Assembly (NCBI GenBank): GCA_030639035.1
Contig: DAOWDM010000187.1
Location: 1 to 16,679, forward strand
Length of the DNA: 16,679 nt
Reading direction: 5' to 3'
DNA from: Alphaproteobacteria bacterium
GTDB lineage: Bacteria > Pseudomonadota > Alphaproteobacteria > DAOWDM01
In this document: in pieces, positions 7,241 through 13,863 of the stretch
How the letters are laid out: the number at the start of each line of letters is the position of its first letter
Numbering within the stretch: position 1 is the first letter of the stretch
Made by a program: the position numbers and the translations under genes
The notes under the pieces: model-generated
What the model was told of the DNA's origin: nothing
Seen by the model: the letters and a program-made list of their open reading frames with translations, nothing else
Databases searched by the model: none

Positions 7241-7807
7241 TCAAAGAATACACCCACAATATTTCTGACGATAAAACTTTTCATCTCTGCTTATTTTATC
7301 CATAAACTGACTTCCGTTGTTTTTTCTCCAGTTGAATGTCCAATAGGTTAAACCGTCATGTTTAGAAGCTGCTTTTATTCCACATTCATTGACCTGATTT
7401 ATGTCCTTATAGCGTGAAATTCCTAACACGCTTGAAAAAAGCGAAAAACCGTTTTGAACGGCATAAAGAGCCGTCTTTTCAAGACGCATTGAAAAGCATG
7501 CAGAGCAGCGTTTCCCTCGTTCAGGTTCGTTTTCTAGTCCTTTTATTCTTTCAAACCAGTTGTCGCAGTCGTAATCAAGAGCAACAAAAGCAACTCCTTT
7601 TTTTTCTGCAAACATTTTATTTTCCTGCTTACGGAGTTCATATTCTTTTTTTGGGTGAATGTTTGGATTATAAAACAAAACTGTAAAGTCAACGTTGGAA
7701 TCACAAAGCCTAGTTATAACACCTCCTGAACACGGAGCACAGCAGCTAAGCAGCAAAAGCCTCTTTTCTCCATCTGGAAGTGATATTTTAGGTAATTTTC
7801 CAAGCAT
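7241..7807 (-). CDS. queH: Epoxyqueuosine reductase QueH
   Basis: This 188-residue cytoplasmic protein matches QueH (formerly DUF208), the enzyme that reduces epoxyqueuosine to queuosine at the wobble position of tRNAs with GUN anticodons. The cysteine set expected for its iron-sulfur and metal sites is present: C22-C23-A-P-C26 near the start, C101-x-x-C104 in GKRCSACFSMRL, and C184-G-C186 in RQKYCGCIL at the extreme C-terminus. Other family segments are FYNPNIHPKKEYELRK, SRYKDINQVN and the FNWRKNNGSQF loop. Length is close to normal. The ATG at 7807 has an AGAG-like ribosome site about 10 bases upstream. It lies 61 bp after the uracil-DNA glycosylase gene and may be read with it. QueH is unrelated in fold to the cobalamin-dependent QueG that does the same job in many proteobacteria. 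No other queuosine gene is in the window. Confidence 0.93.
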   Translation of the reverse strand: MLGKLPKISLPDGEKRLLLLSCCAPCSGGVITRLCDSNVDFTVLFYNPNIHPKKEYELRKQENKMFAEKKGVAFVALDYDCDNWFERIKGLENEPERGKRCSACFSMRLEKTALYAVQNGFSLFSSVLGISRYKDINQVNECGIKAASKHDGLTYWTFNWRKNNGSQFMDKISRDEKFYRQKYCGCIL

Positions 7808-7868
7808 TTACAAATTCTCTGCGTATTGATTTTAGATAAAAATAGAACTACACCTTTAGTTTCAGTAT

Positions 7869-8531
7869 CTAGATTTTTAATCTTTCCAACAATCCCTCAA
7901 AAACATTGAAAAACATTTGTTCTGTCAGGCGTTTTGTGCTGGTGTTGTATCTTGAGCAGTGATAGCTATCTGCAAAAAGCAGATTGTTGTCAGCTTGATA
8001 CTCTGAAAGCTGATGAATTGCTCCATGACCGAATTTAACGGCTGATTTTTTTATGCCAAATGCACTAAGAACTGCACCGTGAGCAACTGTGCCAAGTGCT
8101 AATATTGCTTTTAAGTTTGGCATACTCTGTATTTCATTGACAAGAAAAGCTCCGCACGCAGAAACTTCCGAACCAGTAACTTTGTTTTGTGGTGGAACAC
8201 ACCTTACAGCATTGGTTATTCTACAGCCTTTAAGAACAAGCCCGTCATCAGGAGAGGCTTTGTATGTTCCATTTGCAAGTCCATATTTTAGAAGAGCCTT
8301 GTATAACAAATCACCTGCATAATCCCCTGTAAATGGACGACCAGTCCTGTTTGCACCTTTTAAACCTGGGGCAAGTCCTACTATCAGCAGCCACGCATCA
8401 GCTCCCCCAAAAGAAGAAACAGGAGCATTTGCAAAATCAGGATATTTATTGATGTTTTCTATCCTGAATTGTTCAAGGCGTTCACACAGGCTACAATCTT
8501 TGTGTGGAACATGAAAATTGTTTTGTTTCAT
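7869..8531 (-). CDS. Uracil-DNA glycosylase, family 5 (UDGb-like)
   Basis: This 220-residue base-excision repair enzyme should remove uracil and other deaminated bases from DNA. The first motif, GLAPGLKGANRTGRPFTGD (from residue 52), is the family 5 type, which lacks the catalytic Asp/Asn of families 1 and 4. The second motif is SYHCSRYNTSTKRLT with H191; the usual HPS reads HCS here. Four cysteines, C13, C16, C111 and C126, are placed to hold a 4Fe-4S cluster as in families 4 and 5. I chose the ATG at 8531 because it forms an ATGA overlap with the stop of the upstream NYN gene. A TTG two codons earlier (8537) is possible but less likely. The overlap implies translational coupling with the NYN protein. 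Confidence 0.9.
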   Translation of the reverse strand: MKQNNFHVPHKDCSLCERLEQFRIENINKYPDFANAPVSSFGGADAWLLIVGLAPGLKGANRTGRPFTGDYAGDLLYKALLKYGLANGTYKASPDDGLVLKGCRITNAVRCVPPQNKVTGSEVSACGAFLVNEIQSMPNLKAILALGTVAHGAVLSAFGIKKSAVKFGHGAIHQLSEYQADNNLLFADSYHCSRYNTSTKRLTEQMFFNVFEGLLERLKI

Positions 8532-9109
8532 TCGCAATCACTATTTTCATTATATACAGGTTGAGTTCCATTCTGCTCGTTAATGCCTCGTCCTATTTCT
8601 TCTTTAATATCGTTTAAGTCGATAAAATCATCTGCTTGTCTGCGTAATTCATCAGCAGCTACAGGAGGTTTAGAACGAACTGTGCTGACTATGGTTACCC
8701 GCTTTCCTTTACGCTGTACAGCTTCTACAAGGCGACGGAAATCACCGTCTCCAGAGAAAATTATAATATGGTCTAGATGTTCAGTCATTTCCATAACATC
8801 AACAGCAAGCTCTATGTCCATATTTCCTTTTATTTTGCGGTATCCTGAAGAATCTGTAAATTCTTTAGTCGGCTTTGTAATCATTGTATAGCCGTTATAG
8901 TCAAGCCAATCGACAAGAGGGCGAATCGGCGAATAATCTTGCTCTTCAATAAGTGCGGTATAATATAATGCTCGTATAAGTTTTCCTTTATTAGAAAAAA
9001 AACTAAGAAGTCTCTTGTAATCTATATCAAAACCAAGACCTCTGGCAGCAGCGAAAAGATTTGAACCATCAATAAACAGAGCAACCCTTTCTTCGGGATA
9101 AGTTCTCAT
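8528..9109 (-). CDS. NYN domain (LabA/DUF88-like) protein, putative PIN-like nuclease
   Basis: This 193-residue protein has an NYN domain, a PIN-like fold found in RNases and in LabA-type proteins. The acidic active-site set is complete: D14 and N17 in ALFIDGSNLF, D98 in GNMDIELAVD with D104, and D121/D123 in IIFSGDGDF. The segment GKRVTIVSTVRSKPPVAADELRRQADDFIDL closes the domain, followed by a short polar tail. The activity is probably metal-dependent cleavage of RNA, but the substrate is not known for this subgroup. The start is well supported: AAGGA lies 6 bases upstream on the minus strand. It is the first gene of a minus-strand group with the uracil-DNA glycosylase (ATGA overlap) and perhaps queH, and it diverges from folK across an AT-rich gap of about 130 bp. 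Confidence 0.9.
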   Translation of the reverse strand: MRTYPEERVALFIDGSNLFAAARGLGFDIDYKRLLSFFSNKGKLIRALYYTALIEEQDYSPIRPLVDWLDYNGYTMITKPTKEFTDSSGYRKIKGNMDIELAVDVMEMTEHLDHIIIFSGDGDFRRLVEAVQRKGKRVTIVSTVRSKPPVAADELRRQADDFIDLNDIKEEIGRGINEQNGTQPVYNENSDCE

Positions 9110-9138
9110 AAAAATTCCTTAAATTAATAATTTTTAAA

Positions 9139-9156
9139 TAAATATTTTAATATTTA
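9139..9156. repeat. AT-only palindrome in the divergent NYN/folK gap
   Basis: TAAATATT-TT-AATATTTA is a perfect inverted repeat with 8-bp arms and a 2-bp centre, lying between the divergent NYN and folK starts. It could be a regulator site or simply AT-rich chance. I see no convincing promoter boxes tied to it. Confidence 0.3.
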
Positions 9157-9225
9157 ACAAGTATCACTTTAAATAATCTCAAAAACAAACCTAAAATGTA
9201 TTTGTTTTTTTTAGCAAGTGTAAAC

Positions 9226-9229
9226 GGAG
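9226..9229 (+). promoter_or_regulatory. Shine-Dalgarno site that decides the folK start
   Basis: GGAG lies 8 bases ahead of the GTG at 9238 and matches the 16S rRNA tail. No comparable site precedes the in-frame ATG at 9196. Confidence 0.75.
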
Positions 9230-9237
9230 TTTTTTTG

Positions 9238-9741
9238 GTGATATATATAGGTGTTGGTTCTAATCTTTCCAGTAGTTTTGGTTCTCCTCGTGAAACATGC
9301 AAAGCAGCTTTAAAAGCTTTAGAAACAAAAGGCTGTCATATTGTTCGTGTGTCCAAATGGTATAAAACCGAACCTGTTCCTGTGTCTGACGACCCTTGGT
9401 ATGTTAATTGTGCTATAGAGATTGATACAAAATTAGAGCCAGCAAAACTGCTTGAAACACTGCATCAGGTTGAAGCTGAGTTCGACAGGAAACGTGGTAA
9501 AAAGAATGCTCCAAGGACTATTGACCTTGATATTCTTGCATATAATGACGTTGTTATGGACGGAGCGATTAACCTGCCTCACTGCCGTATGCACAAAAGG
9601 TTATTTGTGCTTAAACCGTTGAAAGATATAGCTCCAAACTGGCATCACCCAATCTCTGGTTTGTCAATAGATAAGCTTCTTTCAGCTGTCACAGATGAGC
9701 AAAAAATACACCTATATGATGAAAAAATAAATAATCTATGA
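9238..9741 (+). CDS. folK: 2-amino-4-hydroxy-6-hydroxymethyldihydropteridine diphosphokinase (FolK, HPPK)
   Basis: FolK transfers pyrophosphate from ATP to 6-hydroxymethyl-dihydropterin in folate synthesis. The protein shows YIGVGSNL at the N-terminus, VSKWYKTEPV, NCAIEIDT, PRTIDLDILAYND (the ATP/metal-binding signature) and LPHCRMHKRLFVLKPLKDIAP. With the GTG start at 9238 it has 167 residues and begins MIYIGVGSNL, as relatives do. The frame is open back to an ATG at 9196, but that would add 14 hydrophobic residues not expected in the family and has no ribosome site. It is the first gene of the plus-strand housekeeping run and lies 84 bp before rpoZ. No other folate gene is in the window. 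Confidence 0.93.
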   Translation: MIYIGVGSNLSSSFGSPRETCKAALKALETKGCHIVRVSKWYKTEPVPVSDDPWYVNCAIEIDTKLEPAKLLETLHQVEAEFDRKRGKKNAPRTIDLDILAYNDVVMDGAINLPHCRMHKRLFVLKPLKDIAPNWHHPISGLSIDKLLSAVTDEQKIHLYDEKINNL

Positions 9742-9758
9742 AATTTTAGCAGGAAAGC

Positions 9759-9786
9759 TTGCTTTTATTGATTATTCTAATATATT
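9759..9786 (+). promoter_or_regulatory. Predicted promoter of rpoZ
   Basis: TTGCTT (9759-9764) and TATATT (9781-9786) are separated by 16 bp in the 84-bp gap between folK and rpoZ. The TSS would fall about 30 bases before the rpoZ ATG. The fit is fair but the region is AT-rich. Confidence 0.4.
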
Positions 9787-9825
9787 CTCAAGTTCACTTA
9801 TAGTTACAATTGGGAAGAAAAGAAA

Positions 9826-10293
9826 ATGGCACGTGTAACCGTTGAAGATTGTGTTGATAAAGTTGAAAACCATTTCGAGCTTGTTTTGGTTGCAGGACAG
9901 AGAGCAAGAGAAATTGGTCTTGGTGCAGAACTTACATTAGACCGTGATAACGACAAGGATACTGTTGTTTCTTTACGTGAAATTGCAGAAGAAACAGTCA
10001 AAGTAGATGATCTTAGAGAAGCTCTTGTTCATGGACTTCAAAAGTATGTTGAAACAGAAGAGACAGAAGAAGAAGAATTAGAAATTCTTGCTGTTGAAAA
10101 AGAATTAGGTTTTCTTGATGAAATTGCTCTTTCTGAAAGTGAGATTGCAAAGCCTGAAAGCTCTATGCACGTTAGCGAGACGCCATCATCTGCTCTTGTT
10201 GAAGCTGCTGAAGCTATTTTTTCTGAACCGTCAACAGGTAGTGTTGGTAATGAAGAAGAAGAAGAAGAAGACACAACAGAAGAAAACTCATAA
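9826..10293 (+). CDS. rpoZ: DNA-directed RNA polymerase omega subunit with acidic C-terminal extension
   Basis: The first 75 or so residues are a clear omega subunit, which helps assemble RNA polymerase around beta-prime: MARVTVEDCVDKV, FELVLVAGQRAREI, LTLDRDNDKDTVVSLREIAEETV. The extreme N-terminus MARVT, which in E. coli contributes to ppGpp site 1, is intact. At 155 residues it is longer than most omega proteins; the extra 75 or so residues are strongly acidic, with clusters TEETEEEELEIL and NEEEEEEDTTEENS, and look disordered. The start has an upstream GGAAG/AAGAAAAG purine-rich ribosome site. rel follows 75 bp downstream; I see no convincing terminator or promoter in that gap. Confidence 0.95.
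   Translation: MARVTVEDCVDKVENHFELVLVAGQRAREIGLGAELTLDRDNDKDTVVSLREIAEETVKVDDLREALVHGLQKYVETEETEEEELEILAVEKELGFLDEIALSESEIAKPESSMHVSETPSSALVEAAEAIFSEPSTGSVGNEEEEEEDTTEENS
10252..10269 (+). repeat. (GAA)6 trinucleotide tract in rpoZ
   Basis: Six perfect GAA codons in frame encode six glutamates in the acidic tail of omega. Such a tract can gain or lose whole codons by slippage without breaking the frame. Confidence 0.85.
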
Positions 10294-10368
10294 GTCTCTG
10301 ACAAAAGATTTTCTGATCTTTAATCTTTATAGCTGCTACTTTTTTCAGTTGATGGAGTACGTGTTGTT

Positions 10369-12513
10369 ATGATGCGTCAGTTTGAAATGGTGGAAAGAGT
10401 TGCGTCCTACGATCCTGATGTAGACGAGGACGCACTTAACCGCGGATATGTGTATGCTATGAAAATGCACGGTTCTCAGCTACGTGCATCAGGTGACCCA
10501 TATTTCTCTCATCCTGTTGAAGTTGCAGGCATATTAACAAAATACAAGCTTGATAGTGCTTCAATTATCACAGCACTGCTTCATGATACTATTGAAGACA
10601 CTTCAGCTACATACGAAGACATAAAACACCTGTTTGGTGAGGAAGTTGCTAATCTTGTCGAAGGAGTAACCAAACTTACACGCCTTGAACTTCAATCCGA
10701 TAAAACAATGCAGGCAGAAAACTTCAGAAAGCTTGTTATGGCAATGTCCGAAGATATTCGTGTCTTGCTTGTCAAGCTTGCTGACCGTATGCACAATATG
10801 CGGACTTTGCACTACATAAAAAAGCCAGAAAAACGCCAGCGGATAGCTCTTGAAACAATGGAAATTTATGCTCCGCTTGCTGAACGTCTTGGTATGCAAG
10901 AAATGAAAACAGAGCTGGAAGATTTATCTTTTGCACAGTTGCATACTGATGCAAGAGAATCAATCTTGACTCGTTTGAAGTTTTTAAGGCAACAAAGCGG
11001 AAATATTATCCCAAGAATTATTAAGCAACTAAAAGATATTCTTGTTGAAGTTGATATAAGACCTTTTGTTTCTGGAAGAGAAAAAACTCCATATTCAATA
11101 TGGAGAAAAATGCAGCGTCAAAATATAGCTTTTGAGCAGCTTTCTGATATTATTGCTTTTCGTGTAATGGTTCCAACTGTTGAAGACTGTTACAAAGCTC
11201 TTGGCACTATACACAGCAAATACCCAATGGTTCCAGGTATGTTTACGGACTATATGTCAACACCAAAAGCCAATGGCTATCAATCTTTGCATACAGGCGT
11301 TATAGGACCAGAAAAACATCGTATCGAAATTCAGATACGAACACATGATATGCATGAAATAGCTGAAAATGGAGTTGCTGCTCACTGGAGTTATAAACAG
11401 GGTGAACGGAACACAGATGGTCGTCAGTTTAAATGGTTGAGAGAGCTTCTTGATATTCTTGAAGGTGCAGCAGGACCAGAAGAATTTTTAGAACATACTA
11501 AACTAGAAATGTTCCAAGATCAGGTGTTTTGTTTTTCTCCAAAAGGCGACCTGATTACTTTACCAAGTGGAGCAACGCCTGTTGATTTCGCATATGCAGT
11601 ACATTCTGGCGTTGGTAATGCATGTGTAGGAGCAAAAATCAACGGACATATGCGTCATCTTCGTAGCGTTCTTCAGAACGGTGATCAGGTTGAAATACTG
11701 ACCTCAAAGGCTCAGACACCATCGGCAGAGTGGGAAAGATTCGTTGTTACTGGAAAAGCAAGGGCTTGTATCCGTAAATTCATAAGAACACAAAAACGCA
11801 ATCAGTACATAGAACTCGGCAAGCAGATTCTACAACGAGCATACAAGCAAGAAAAATATGAATTCAGCGAAAAAAGCCTTTTAAATGTTCTGAAAAAATT
11901 TGAAAAAGAAACATCAGAAGATTTGATAGTTTCTGTTGGAGAAGGACGTATCTCTGGTCAAGATGTTGTTATGGCTGTATTTCCTGGAATAAAGACCAAT
12001 CGTTTAAGGCAAGTAGTTCAGAAACTAAAGAAAACAAAAAAACGCAAGAGCAAATCAGAAGAAAGCTCAATTCATATAAATGGCTTAATACCAGGCATGG
12101 CTTTGCATTTTGCTGGCTGCTGCCACCCTCTCCCAGGGGATAGAATCGTTGGAATAGTTACTACTGGTAAGGGCGTTACTGTTCATACTATCGATTGCCC
12201 TACTTTGGAAAAATTCTCATCAGAACCTGAGCGTTGGCTTGATATTTCATGGGGAGATGAAGTTGAGAATATGACGCATATCGCTCGCATCAGGGTTGAA
12301 TTGCTGAATGAACAAGGTGCTCTTGCAGAATTATCTACGGTTATTGCCAAGAATGTTGCTAATATAACAAATCTTAATATTGTAAGTCGTTCTATCAATT
12401 TCTATGAGCTTTTAGTTGATATCGAGGTGCAAGATGTAAGGCATTTGTCTAATACCGTAGCTGCCTTGCGTGCCTGTCCATTAGTAAATTCTGTTGAAAG
12501 AACTCGTAGCTAG
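10369..12513 (+). CDS. Rel/SpoT (p)ppGpp synthetase/hydrolase with altered RXKD motif
   Basis: This 714-residue RelA/SpoT-family protein makes or degrades the alarmone (p)ppGpp. The HD hydrolase domain looks active: R39, H48, H72-D73, E76-D77, D139 and N143 match the known catalytic set. The synthetase domain keeps R237 and K239 (GREKTPYS), D260 (LSDIIAFR), Y304 (NGYQSLHT) and E320 (EIQIRT). The motif that is RXKD in bifunctional enzymes and EXDD in RelA reads M291-F-T-D294 here. A TGS domain (about 385-446), a zinc/RIS-like region with CCHPLPGD (584-591) and a C-terminal ACT domain (about 638-714) complete the standard long form. The start ATG at 10369 has GGAG 11 bases upstream. The adjacent rpoZ is a common neighbour. 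Hydrolysis looks safe to predict; synthesis may be weakened or have changed metal needs. Confidence 0.95.
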   Translation: MMRQFEMVERVASYDPDVDEDALNRGYVYAMKMHGSQLRASGDPYFSHPVEVAGILTKYKLDSASIITALLHDTIEDTSATYEDIKHLFGEEVANLVEGVTKLTRLELQSDKTMQAENFRKLVMAMSEDIRVLLVKLADRMHNMRTLHYIKKPEKRQRIALETMEIYAPLAERLGMQEMKTELEDLSFAQLHTDARESILTRLKFLRQQSGNIIPRIIKQLKDILVEVDIRPFVSGREKTPYSIWRKMQRQNIAFEQLSDIIAFRVMVPTVEDCYKALGTIHSKYPMVPGMFTDYMSTPKANGYQSLHTGVIGPEKHRIEIQIRTHDMHEIAENGVAAHWSYKQGERNTDGRQFKWLRELLDILEGAAGPEEFLEHTKLEMFQDQVFCFSPKGDLITLPSGATPVDFAYAVHSGVGNACVGAKINGHMRHLRSVLQNGDQVEILTSKAQTPSAEWERFVVTGKARACIRKFIRTQKRNQYIELGKQILQRAYKQEKYEFSEKSLLNVLKKFEKETSEDLIVSVGEGRISGQDVVMAVFPGIKTNRLRQVVQKLKKTKKRKSKSEESSIHINGLIPGMALHFAGCCHPLPGDRIVGIVTTGKGVTVHTIDCPTLEKFSSEPERWLDISWGDEVENMTHIARIRVELLNEQGALAELSTVIAKNVANITNLNIVSRSINFYELLVDIEVQDVRHLSNTVAALRACPLVNSVERTRS

Positions 12514-12532
12514 AAATCAGGAAAGGGTAAAA

Positions 12533-13375
12533 ATGTTTCGTCGTCGCAATCCTTTACCTTTTTTTGCAAAAGTGCGGACATTTTTCTGGCCTAGTTCAGG
12601 CTTGATAAGGTCTACAAAATATCTACTGTTTAGGCTTGTAAGAATATCAGGAAGTCCATGGGCAATCGCTGCTGGTTTTGCTTGTGGAGCGGCTGTTTCT
12701 TTTACACCTTTTGTTGGTTTTCATATATTGCTATCAATGGGCATAGCATCTTTAATGAGAGCTAGCGTTTTCTCTGCTGCAATAGGCACAGTAGTTGGAA
12801 ATCCATGGACTTTTCCATTTATATGGCTGTCCATTTTTCATGTTGGTCATAAAATTTTACTTAATGGTTCAAAAAGCATAGCGAAAGAACTTGATTTTTT
12901 GACACTGTTTCAAAATCTTAGCCAGTCTGTTATTAAGCTTGACATACATCTTTTTGCACAAGAGGTTTTGCCTATTTGGTTTCCAATGTTTATTGGAAGC
13001 TTGCCAATAGCAGCGTTTGTCTGGTTTGTTTTTTATTTTCCATTGTATCGTTTTGTTTCTAATCATCATATAAAAAGAGCAGAAAACAGAGAAAAAGCGT
13101 CTCAAAGAAGAACAGAACGGCTTGCTCTTGAACAGGAAAAGTTAATTGAAAAACATAAACAAATGCAGAAGAAGCTTGAGAAAGAGCAAGAAATGGAGGA
13201 AAAAGAATTAAAAGAAAAAATTGAAAAACAAATTGAAAAACAAATTGAAAAACAGCATCAAAAATTCGATAAAGACAAGCTAAACCTAAAAGCAAAAATT
13301 GATAAAAAACAAACTTTAATTGATGTTAAAGTTCAGAAATTAGAAAAAGAATTAGAAAAGAAAGAAAAGCAATGA
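12533..13375 (+). CDS. DUF2062 membrane protein with long charged coiled-coil tail
   Basis: This 280-residue inner-membrane protein of unknown function belongs to DUF2062. The conserved core is seen at residues 1-175: MFRRRNP at the start, GSPWAIAAGFACGAAVSFTPFVGFH (38-64), GTVVGNPWTFPFIW (85-98), and two or three hydrophobic helices ending near residue 172. Residues 180-280 form a continuous stretch rich in Lys, Glu and Gln that should be a coiled coil, including IEKQ three times in a row (230-241). Many relatives lack such a tail. ATG at 12533 follows AGGAAAGG and gives the family's usual MFRRRNP start; an in-frame TTG at 12494, inside rel, is rejected. The gene starts 19 bp after rel and its TGA overlaps the acpS ATG (ATGA), so it is translationally coupled to acpS. 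Confidence 0.88.
   Translation: MFRRRNPLPFFAKVRTFFWPSSGLIRSTKYLLFRLVRISGSPWAIAAGFACGAAVSFTPFVGFHILLSMGIASLMRASVFSAAIGTVVGNPWTFPFIWLSIFHVGHKILLNGSKSIAKELDFLTLFQNLSQSVIKLDIHLFAQEVLPIWFPMFIGSLPIAAFVWFVFYFPLYRFVSNHHIKRAENREKASQRRTERLALEQEKLIEKHKQMQKKLEKEQEMEEKELKEKIEKQIEKQIEKQHQKFDKDKLNLKAKIDKKQTLIDVKVQKLEKELEKKEKQ
13220..13255 (+). repeat. Three 12-bp tandem repeats in the DUF2062 gene
   Basis: ATTGAAAAACAA occurs three times head to tail, the last copy ending in G. Each unit encodes Ile-Glu-Lys-Gln in frame. The near identity at DNA level points to recent duplication or slippage. Confidence 0.9.
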
Positions 13376-13779
13376 TTTTAGGACTTGGTACTGATTTAAT
13401 TGATGTAAGACGAATTGAAAAGACTCTAGAAAAATTCGGAGACCGTTTTTTAAATAGAATCTTTACAGATGAAGAAAAAAGAATTGTTAATAGAAAAAAA
13501 ATAAAAAAGTCAGCATACAGCTCATATGCAATGCGTTTTGCTGCTAAAGAAGCATGTTCAAAAGCTCTTGGTACTGGTCTAAGACAAGGCGTGTTTTGGC
13601 GTGATATGACAATAACTCATCTTATGTCAGGAAAACCTGAAATGGTATTGTTTGGAGGAGCAGCAGAAAAACTTGATGAATTAACTCCATCAGGCATGAA
13701 AGCTCAAATAAACGTATCAATGACAGACGACTACCCATGGGCTCAGGCAGTTGTTATTATCTCGACAATTCCACAATAA
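13372..13779 (+). CDS. acpS: Holo-[acyl-carrier-protein] synthase
   Basis: AcpS moves the 4'-phosphopantetheine arm of CoA onto acyl carrier protein, which fatty acid synthesis needs. The 135-residue protein has the Mg-binding D8 in GLGTDLIDV, E60 in RFAAKEACSKALGTG, the helix FTDEEKRI and the C-terminal strand INVSMTDDYPWAQAVVII. Length is normal for the family. Its ATG overlaps the DUF2062 stop as ATGA. lepB follows after 84 bp. pdxJ, which often sits directly beside acpS in proteobacteria, is not here. Confidence 0.95.
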   Translation: MILGLGTDLIDVRRIEKTLEKFGDRFLNRIFTDEEKRIVNRKKIKKSAYSSYAMRFAAKEACSKALGTGLRQGVFWRDMTITHLMSGKPEMVLFGGAAEKLDELTPSGMKAQINVSMTDDYPWAQAVVIISTIPQ

Positions 13780-13791
13780 AATTTGATATGG

Positions 13792-13820
13792 TTGTTTGTT
13801 GTTAAAATATAAAGTATATA
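13792..13820 (+). promoter_or_regulatory. Possible promoter of lepB-rnc-era
   Basis: TTGTTT (13792-13797), a 17-bp gap and TATATA (13815-13820) lie in the 84-bp space before lepB. The spacing is good, but the whole gap is AT-rich and such matches are easily found by chance. Confidence 0.35.
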
Positions 13821-13863
13821 TTCTGTAGTTATTTTTATAAAAATATTAAAGACTGGTTTTCTT

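Noticed and set aside
10038..10304. Ser-rich open frame antisense to the acidic tail of rpoZ
   Set aside because: The Ser runs are the complement of GAA/GAG codons; it is a shadow of the Glu-rich sequence.
10304..10321. AAAGAT/ATCTTT hairpin between rpoZ and rel
   Set aside because: Short, AT-rich and without a T-run; it does not support a terminator or attenuator.
10115..10372. Lys/Leu-rich open frame overlapping rpoZ in another frame
   Set aside because: It is a frame-shifted reading of the GAA repeats without ribosome site or family resemblance.
12494..12532. TTG start of the DUF2062 gene inside rel
   Set aside because: ATG at 12533 follows AGGAAAGG and gives the family N-terminus MFRRRNP.
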